DNA of 26,082 bases from an uncultured Prevotella sp. (lineage in GTDB: Bacteria > Bacteroidota > Bacteroidia > Bacteroidales > Bacteroidaceae), in NCBI GenBank assembly GCA_902495455.1, contig CABUXJ010000031.1, positions 1 to 26,082 of the forward strand, given 5' to 3'. A program made the position numbers and the translations under genes. Below the pieces are notes generated by a model that saw only the letters and a list, made by a program, of their open reading frames with translations, was not told the origin of the DNA and did not search any database. This document shows, one piece after another, positions 21,822 to 26,082 of this stretch. The stretch's first letter is position 1, and the number at the start of each line of letters is the position of its first letter.

Positions 21822-23849
21822 TTATTTCGACGCGCCACCCGCGGTCAGTTTGTCTTCCGTCATGCGGGTCATGTACGACTGGATGACGGCTTTCAGTTCG
21901 CGTTCCATCTGTTGCTGTTCGGCGACGGCCTGTCCGACGAGATTGTTTTGCAGGAGCAAGTCGGTACGGAAGCGGTATAATCCCTTGACCGCGCTGCCGT
22001 CAAACTGCAACAGATAGTCCCCCTTCACATACTGATAGATGCCGTTCTGATAGTTGACCGCCCACGTCTCTTCGGCCGGCGTGCTGAAAAGGTCGCATCC
22101 GAAAGCCACATACGGACGGTCGTAACCCAAGTGACCGAGCACCGTCGGCATGATGTCTATCTGCTGGGCGATGGCGTCACGCATGCCGGGGGTGATGTCG
22201 CCGGCAGGGTCAAAGAATATGACGGGCGAACAGAAACCGCCGAGCGAGGTCTGATAGTAGTCGTGGTCGCTGAGATTGGTGTGGTCGGAGGTCAGCACGA
22301 AGAGCGTGTTCTCATACCACGATTGGCGGCGGGCGGTCTCAAAGAAGCGGCGCAAGGCGTTGTCTGTGTAACGTACGCACTTGTGCATGATGAGTCCTTC
22401 TTCGGGATAAATGTCCTTATATTCCTCGGGAATGGTGTACGGGTTGTGCGACGAAGCGGTGAACACGGCCGACACGAAGGGCTCCTTGAACTCCGACATC
22501 TTCAGCGCGTAGAACTGCAGGAACGGCTCGTCCCAGATGGCCCACGTGCCGTCGAAGTCCTTGTCGCCGTCGAAACGCTTGTCCGCATTATACTCCGTAC
22601 GCCCGAAGTAGCTGTCGAAACCGGTGGCACGGGCGAAGGCCTGAAATCCCATCGACCCGTTTTCGGCTCCATGAAAGAACGCCGAATAATATCCTTTGTG
22701 CTTCAGTTCGCCGGCAATGCCGCTGACCGTGTTCATCGACGCGGGCGTAAGGAAGAAGGGTTCGACAAACATCGGTATGCTCGAGAGTATGGACGGCATG
22801 CCGTCGATGCTCTTGCGGCCGTTGCAATAGGAATACAGCCACGTCGCACTGTGCTGCATCAGTGAGTCCACAAACGGCGTATAGCCTTTGTAGGTGCCGC
22901 CGTCCAACCACTTGTTGTAGCCTCCGATATATTCCCGTCCGAAGCTCTCGACGATGAGTACGACCACGTTTTTGCGCTTCTCGACAAGGCTGTCGCCCGG
23001 CAGATGGAGCGGGGTGTAGATGGCGTCCAGCTCCTCCGGCGTGTAGTATGCGGGCACGACGAATATCGGTTTGTCGATGGTGCGGATGAGAGAGAACGGT
23101 GTGTTGAGCACGAGGGCCGCCATCGTCGGATTGTCCGCATACTGATTGGCGTTGCTTATGGTGATGGGGCGCACGGCCGTGGTCGCTCCGCCGCGCATGC
23201 CTATCACGCAGAGCGGAACGAACAGAATGAGACACACGATTTGGACGGCATAGTATCGCAGCCACGCCGTGGCACCGTGCAGACGCAGCGGATTGGTGCC
23301 GTCATGTCCGGAGCGTGACGGACGGCTGTCAGCGTACGACGGACGGACGGTCTTGTAGGGCGGGAGGTAGAGTCTCCACATGGCGTATATCAGTCCGACG
23401 CCGAGCAACAGCAGATACCAGTGGCGGACGGTCTCGTTCAGAAAGATGCCACCGAGATTGTGTTCGGCTGCAAACTCGGAGAACACGGTGACGGTCGTGC
23501 GGCGGCCGGTGTACTTGAAGTAGACCGCGTCGCTCAGGTTGATGACCACGCAGAGGCCGTTGCAGACGACAAACACCCACTTGGCCACCTTCTGCCACAC
23601 CCGTGTCTCCTTGTAGTGGAGCGGGAAGAGCATGAGGAGTATGTAGAGGGAGTTGGTGTAGAGGATGGCCGACGTGTCGAAGAGGAGTCCTCCACGCATG
23701 GTCTCGATGACCGAATGGAGGTTCAGGGAGTTGGAGAACGTGCTCCAGTTTTCCAACAGATAGGCAAGTCTGCATGCCCCGTAGACGAGGTAAACCACAA
23801 TCAGATTTACCAGCATGCAAAGCGGTGAAGATAAGATATTTCTGCGCAT
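21822..23849 (-). CDS. LTA-synthase-family membrane sulfatase-fold enzyme (Ser form)
   Basis: The protein has 675 residues from MRRNILSSPLCML; an in-frame Met 26 codons upstream would fall within the promoter gap. Hydrophobic segments at about 11-33, 61-78, 91-108, 144-160 and 197-217 precede the catalytic domain. Glu301 in LIVESFGREYIGG is the metal ligand. The nucleophile position is Ser347 in NGRKSIDGMPS rather than Thr, as often seen in Gram-negative family members. TSDHTN supplies the Asp-His metal pair. It is likely to transfer phosphoglycerol or a similar group to an envelope acceptor outside the inner membrane. It is transcribed alone from a strong promoter at 23898-23928, tail to tail with the other family member, from which it differs strongly in sequence. 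Confidence 0.9.
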   Translation of the reverse strand: MRRNILSSPLCMLVNLIVVYLVYGACRLAYLLENWSTFSNSLNLHSVIETMRGGLLFDTSAILYTNSLYILLMLFPLHYKETRVWQKVAKWVFVVCNGLCVVINLSDAVYFKYTGRRTTVTVFSEFAAEHNLGGIFLNETVRHWYLLLLGVGLIYAMWRLYLPPYKTVRPSYADSRPSRSGHDGTNPLRLHGATAWLRYYAVQIVCLILFVPLCVIGMRGGATTAVRPITISNANQYADNPTMAALVLNTPFSLIRTIDKPIFVVPAYYTPEELDAIYTPLHLPGDSLVEKRKNVVVLIVESFGREYIGGYNKWLDGGTYKGYTPFVDSLMQHSATWLYSYCNGRKSIDGMPSILSSIPMFVEPFFLTPASMNTVSGIAGELKHKGYYSAFFHGAENGSMGFQAFARATGFDSYFGRTEYNADKRFDGDKDFDGTWAIWDEPFLQFYALKMSEFKEPFVSAVFTASSHNPYTIPEEYKDIYPEEGLIMHKCVRYTDNALRRFFETARRQSWYENTLFVLTSDHTNLSDHDYYQTSLGGFCSPVIFFDPAGDITPGMRDAIAQQIDIMPTVLGHLGYDRPYVAFGCDLFSTPAEETWAVNYQNGIYQYVKGDYLLQFDGSAVKGLYRFRTDLLLQNNLVGQAVAEQQQMERELKAVIQSYMTRMTEDKLTAGGASK

Positions 23850-23897
23850 GACTGATGATATATGGGCCGGGCTGTCGCAACCGGCACGATTATGGCG

Positions 23898-23928
23898 CAA
23901 AATTAAGAATAAAAACGTAAGGGCCAAA
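23898..23928 (-). promoter_or_regulatory. Promoter for the second LTA-synthase-like gene
   Basis: On the minus strand, TTTG (23925-23928), 19 bases, then TAATTTTG (23898-23905) is a full consensus match, giving a leader of about 45 bases. Confidence 0.65.
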
Positions 23929-23956
23929 GGCTTTTGGCGAAAAACTTATGGACGGG

Positions 23957-24162
23957 GGCCCCACCCCGACCCTCCCCAAGGGGAGGGTGCCGGATATGCC
24001 CAAGCCCCGGTGTACACATCCCATCGTAGGGTCGCGACCCGTCGCGACCGCCTCCGTGCCACGTGATTTAACAATCCCGATTAACGTTATATGTGTCAGA
24101 TGTCAGGCTTTCGCCTTTCACCTCGCAGGCACCCTCCCCTTGGGGAGGGCCGGGGTGGGGCC
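23957..24162. repeat. Composite element: inverted pair of repeat E in a gene gap
   Basis: Two 35-base E copies in inverted orientation (23957-23991 and 24128-24162), identical at 34 of 35 positions, flank 136 bases with no recognisable gene. The enclosed DNA includes a small palindrome GGTCGCGACC near 24032. This fills most of the 390-base gap between two divergent genes. The arrangement (reversed copy, spacer, direct copy) is the same as inside miaB. Confidence 0.75.
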
Positions 24163-24205
24163 ACAAGTTTTGGCGCAAATAGGCCGTTGTCTCGTTTTTT
24201 TTAGA

Positions 24206-24213
24206 TAGCTTTG
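24206..24213 (+). promoter_or_regulatory. Promoter -7 box for the GT4 gene
   Basis: TAGCTTTG matches TAnnTTTG, 27 bases before ATG 24241. The nearest upstream TTG (24187-24189) is 16 bases away, which is short for the consensus. Confidence 0.5.
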
Positions 24214-24240
24214 TCGGACAATTGCAAACGTATGACAAAG

Positions 24241-25395
24241 ATGAAGATAGGATTTGACGCCAAGCGGGCGGCCCAAAACCGCACGGGACTGGGTAATTAC
24301 AGTCGTTTCGTGTTGCGCATATTGTCGCAACACGAACCCCAAAACGAGTATCATCTCTACATCCCCAACGAGCGGCGCACGCCCTATCTCGGCGAGATAC
24401 CGACCGTGGAACGGCTTCATCGGCACTACCCGCGGACATGGTTCGGGCAGAAGCTGAGGTCACTGTGGCGCGTATGGGGTGTCTCGTCGGACGTCCGTTG
24501 CGACGGGATGGACATCTTTCACGGTCTGAGCAACGAGCTGCCGCTGAACGTCCGGCGGGCGGGATGCAAGACGGTGGTGACCATCCACGACCTCATCTTC
24601 CTCCGCTATCCGCAATACTATCATCCCATCGACCGGACCATCTACAACCACAAGTTCCGCCGGGCCTGCGAAAACGCGGACCGGGTGATAGCCGTCAGCG
24701 AGTTTACGAAGCAGGACATCATCAAGTTCTACGGCACACCGGAGGACAAGATTGACGTCGTCTATCAGGGCTGCGACCCCGTTTTCGGCCGCGAGATACC
24801 GGAAGAGACGCGGGAAGAGGTGAGCCGAAGATACTGCCTGCCTCAGCGTTTTCTGCTCTATGTGGGCAGCATAGAGGAGCGTAAGAACCTGATGCTCGTC
24901 GCACGGGCGTTGGACCTGATGCAGAGACGTCATCCGGAGGTGGCGGACGACATCCGCATCGTCGCCGTGGGACGCCGCACACCCTACACGGACACCATCC
25001 GGGACTATCTCAAAGGCCACGGACTCGAAGACCGTGTCCTCTTTTTCCACGGCGTCACCTTCGCCGACCTGCCGGCGTTCTACCGTCTCGCCACAGCCTT
25101 TGTCTACCCCTCGCGCATCGAAGGTTTTGGCATCCCGATGCTCGAGGCCATCACCGCCGGACTGCCGGCCATCGGTTGCACGGGCTCGTGCCTCGAAGAG
25201 GCGGGCGGCCCGGATTCCGCCTACGTCTCACCGGACGACCCGGAGGAAATGGCCGAGGCCATACGCCGGGTGTGGACCGACCCGGAGCTGCGCCGTCGGA
25301 TGACCGAACGCGGACGCGAATACGCCCGCCGCTTCTCTGACGAAAGTCTGTGCCGCGACCTCATGGCGGTCTACGGGAAGGTCATGAAAGGATAA
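24241..25395 (+). CDS. GT4-family glycosyltransferase
   Basis: The protein has 384 residues from MKIGFDAKRAAQNRTGLGNYSR, the usual opening in Bacteroidota relatives; ATG 24232, three codons earlier, is equally in frame. The GT-B fold is clear. The N-terminal acceptor domain includes VVTIHDLIFLRYP (112-124), VIAVSEFTKQDI (149-160) links the two, and the C-terminal donor domain begins at LLYVGSIEERKN (205-216). The EX7E motif is EGFGIPMLEA at 294-303. It uses a nucleotide-sugar donor, often GDP-mannose in this family, and acts in the cytoplasm. It appears to be a single-gene transcript, with repeat-rich DNA on both sides. It is noticeably GC-richer than the genes at 12181-13931. Confidence 0.92.
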   Translation: MKIGFDAKRAAQNRTGLGNYSRFVLRILSQHEPQNEYHLYIPNERRTPYLGEIPTVERLHRHYPRTWFGQKLRSLWRVWGVSSDVRCDGMDIFHGLSNELPLNVRRAGCKTVVTIHDLIFLRYPQYYHPIDRTIYNHKFRRACENADRVIAVSEFTKQDIIKFYGTPEDKIDVVYQGCDPVFGREIPEETREEVSRRYCLPQRFLLYVGSIEERKNLMLVARALDLMQRRHPEVADDIRIVAVGRRTPYTDTIRDYLKGHGLEDRVLFFHGVTFADLPAFYRLATAFVYPSRIEGFGIPMLEAITAGLPAIGCTGSCLEEAGGPDSAYVSPDDPEEMAEAIRRVWTDPELRRRMTERGREYARRFSDESLCRDLMAVYGKVMKG

Positions 25396-25422
25396 CAATG
25401 GGAGGAAATGTAAACATTGTTA
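25393..25422 (+). terminator. Weak hairpin at the GT4 stop
   Basis: TAACAATG (25393-25400) and CATTGTTA (25415-25422) form a perfect 8-base stem that begins with the stop codon. An A-run rather than a T-run follows, so it could be an RNA-stabilising or minus-strand element instead. Confidence 0.3.
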
Positions 25423-25511
25423 CTAAAAAAATCAGGACAAACGAAAATCACAAAAAATAGTGACGGAAATTCCACAAAACCGGGGTTCCGTCGTGTCGGC
25501 CATGCAACGGT

Positions 25512-25624
25512 CGTGCCGTAAGGGCCCCGCGAGGTTGCAACGGGGCCGCCGCGGGTCTGCAACGAGCGCCTCGTTGCATGACAACGAGCACGCCGTTGCG
25601 ACCTCGCGGGGCCCTTACGGCACG
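25512..25624. repeat. Large nested inverted repeat of the TTGCAACGG family
   Basis: Outer arms of 32 bases (25512-25543 and 25593-25624) match at 31 positions. Inside lies a second perfect stem TGCAACGAG / CTCGTTGCA (25558-25566 and 25570-25578) with a 3-base loop. About six TGCAACG-like motifs occur in the element. It shares a 15-base exact match with 23-37 at the left edge. No coding potential is visible. Confidence 0.85.
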
Positions 25625-25833
25625 AAAAAAGTCATGTTTTTGCGCCGAAAAAGCCGCTTCGGGGCTTCAAAAAATTGCACGTTTTACGATTTTTCCGCAT
25701 AACCATCTCACGGTCAGTTGATTGCAGTTGCACGCGCTATTTTGCGATATTTGCGACCGTCGGAGGTTTTCTTTGAAAAGAATGGCAAAATGGAGGCGTT
25801 TAGAGGCCTTTTTTAACACTTTTGTCCGCTATT
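25625..25833. other. Non-coding gap before glf
   Basis: This stretch follows the large inverted repeat and holds poly-A and poly-T runs, a small AAGCC/GGCTT stem around 25651-25667, and TATTTTG-like boxes near 25739 that do not keep the promoter spacing. No gene is recognised. Confidence 0.35.
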
Positions 25834-25878
25834 TTCCGAATAACGGAGGGCCGGGGTGGGGCTCTCCGTCATTCGGAA
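25834..25878. repeat. Hairpin carrying a partial repeat E tail
   Basis: 15-base arms (25834-25848 and 25864-25878) match at 14 positions. The loop carries GGCCGGGGTGGGGCT, which matches the tail of the E copy at 24128-24162. The single mismatch is A opposite C on the plus strand and a G-U pair in minus-strand RNA. It ends 15 bases before the glf -33 element. Confidence 0.6.
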
Positions 25879-25892
25879 TTTCGCGGTTTTTC

Positions 25893-25923
25893 TTGCTCAA
25901 TCATCAAAATATACGTACCTTTG
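25893..25923 (+). promoter_or_regulatory. Promoter with near-zero leader for glf
   Basis: TTG (25893-25895), 20 bases, then TACCTTTG (25916-25923). The ATG is seven bases beyond the -7 box, the same distance as at the SemiSWEET gene. Confidence 0.6.
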
Positions 25924-25930
25924 CGTACAT

Positions 25931-26082
25931 ATGAAACAATATGACTATCTGATAGTTGGCGCGGGACTGTTCGGCGCGACATTTGCCTATAAGGCCCGGC
26001 AAGCGGGCAAGCGCTGTCTCGTCATCGACAAGAGACGACACACGGGAGGCAATATCTACTGTGAAAACATCGAGGGCATCAA
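25931..26082 (+). CDS. glf: UDP-galactopyranose mutase, 5' end only
   Basis: Fifty codons are visible before the window ends. The N-terminus YDYLIVGAGLFGATFAYKA is the FAD-binding Rossmann motif (GAGLFG), followed by CLVIDKRRHTGGNIYCENIEGI. This combination, and GGNIY in particular, is diagnostic of UDP-galactopyranose mutase. The enzyme interconverts UDP-galactopyranose and UDP-galactofuranose in the cytoplasm using reduced FAD. The product is the donor for the WbbI-like galactofuranosyltransferase at 17894-18913. The rest of the gene lies beyond the window. Confidence 0.93.
   Translation, partial: MKQYDYLIVGAGLFGATFAYKARQAGKRCLVIDKRRHTGGNIYCENIEGI

Noticed and set aside
23948..24208. An 86-codon plus-strand ORF in the gap before the GT4 gene
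   Set aside because: It is mainly a translation of the two E repeats (GPTPTLPKG at one end, GTLPLGRAGVGP at the other), without a promoter or family resemblance.
25512..25624. CRISPR-like array from the repeated TGCAACG motifs
   Set aside because: Copies alternate in orientation and spacing is irregular and short; the pattern is a nested inverted repeat, not direct repeats with uniform spacers, and no cas genes are present.
25460..25934. Short plus-strand ORFs at 25460-25702 and 25722-25934
   Set aside because: The first is a translation of the large inverted repeat; the second ends within the glf start region and overlaps its promoter. Neither resembles a protein.

Overview
The window looks like chromosomal DNA from a Bacteroidota bacterium, most likely a Prevotella-type organism of the Bacteroidales. 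Four things point there: several start regions carry the Bacteroidota promoter signature (TTTG or TTG, then 19-20 bases, then TAnnTTTG); the first gene encodes a lipoprotein with an acidic run directly after its lipobox Cys (CSDDDDDND); the protein families are typical (DUF3160, LTA-synthase-like sulfatases, a WbbI-like galactofuranosyltransferase, a MiaB close to Bacteroidales MiaB in sequence); and GC-rich palindromic repeats are scattered between genes. No rRNA, tRNA, CRISPR array, transposase or integrase was seen.

Layout. 1-650 is a repeat-rich, gene-free stretch that ends in the long leader of a small lipoprotein gene (651-1121). A bidirectional hairpin separates this gene from cysS on the minus strand (1277-2767). 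A CapA-type metallophosphoesterase-fold protein follows (2847-3797), then a minus-strand group of three exported proteins: a papain-family lipoprotein, a small FG-GAP/VCBS-like protein and a large YARHD-like/DUF3160 protein. A divergently oriented SemiSWEET gene (8232-8516) and miaB (8693-10204) come next. miaB carries an in-frame insertion of about 200 bp made of repeat DNA.

From 10285 to the right edge nearly every gene concerns envelope lipid or glycan synthesis. These are an MsbA-like ABC exporter, an LpxL-like acyltransferase, two probable glycosyltransferases, an alpha-1,2-fucosyltransferase-like protein, a TagD-like cytidylyltransferase, a WaaE-like GT2, a LicD-family phosphotransferase, a WbbI-like galactofuranosyltransferase, another GT2, two LTA-synthase-family membrane sulfatases arranged tail to tail, a GT4, and the 5' end of glf (UDP-galactopyranose mutase). 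The genes form several short operons separated by hairpin terminators and divergent promoters. No Wzx, Wzy, Wzz or initiating transferase is present in the window.

Taken together, the right two-thirds can be read as a locus that builds and decorates a surface glycolipid such as LPS or lipooligosaccharide. Glf would supply UDP-Galf to the WbbI-like enzyme. The cytidylyltransferase would activate an alcohol phosphate (glycerol, choline or similar) for LicD. The two LTA-synthase-like enzymes would add phosphoglycerol-type groups outside the inner membrane. That pathway is inference; the family assignments are much firmer. The most unusual DNA is the repeat insertion inside miaB, the inverted-pair architecture of the same repeat family elsewhere, and a nested inverted repeat of about 113 bp upstream of glf.
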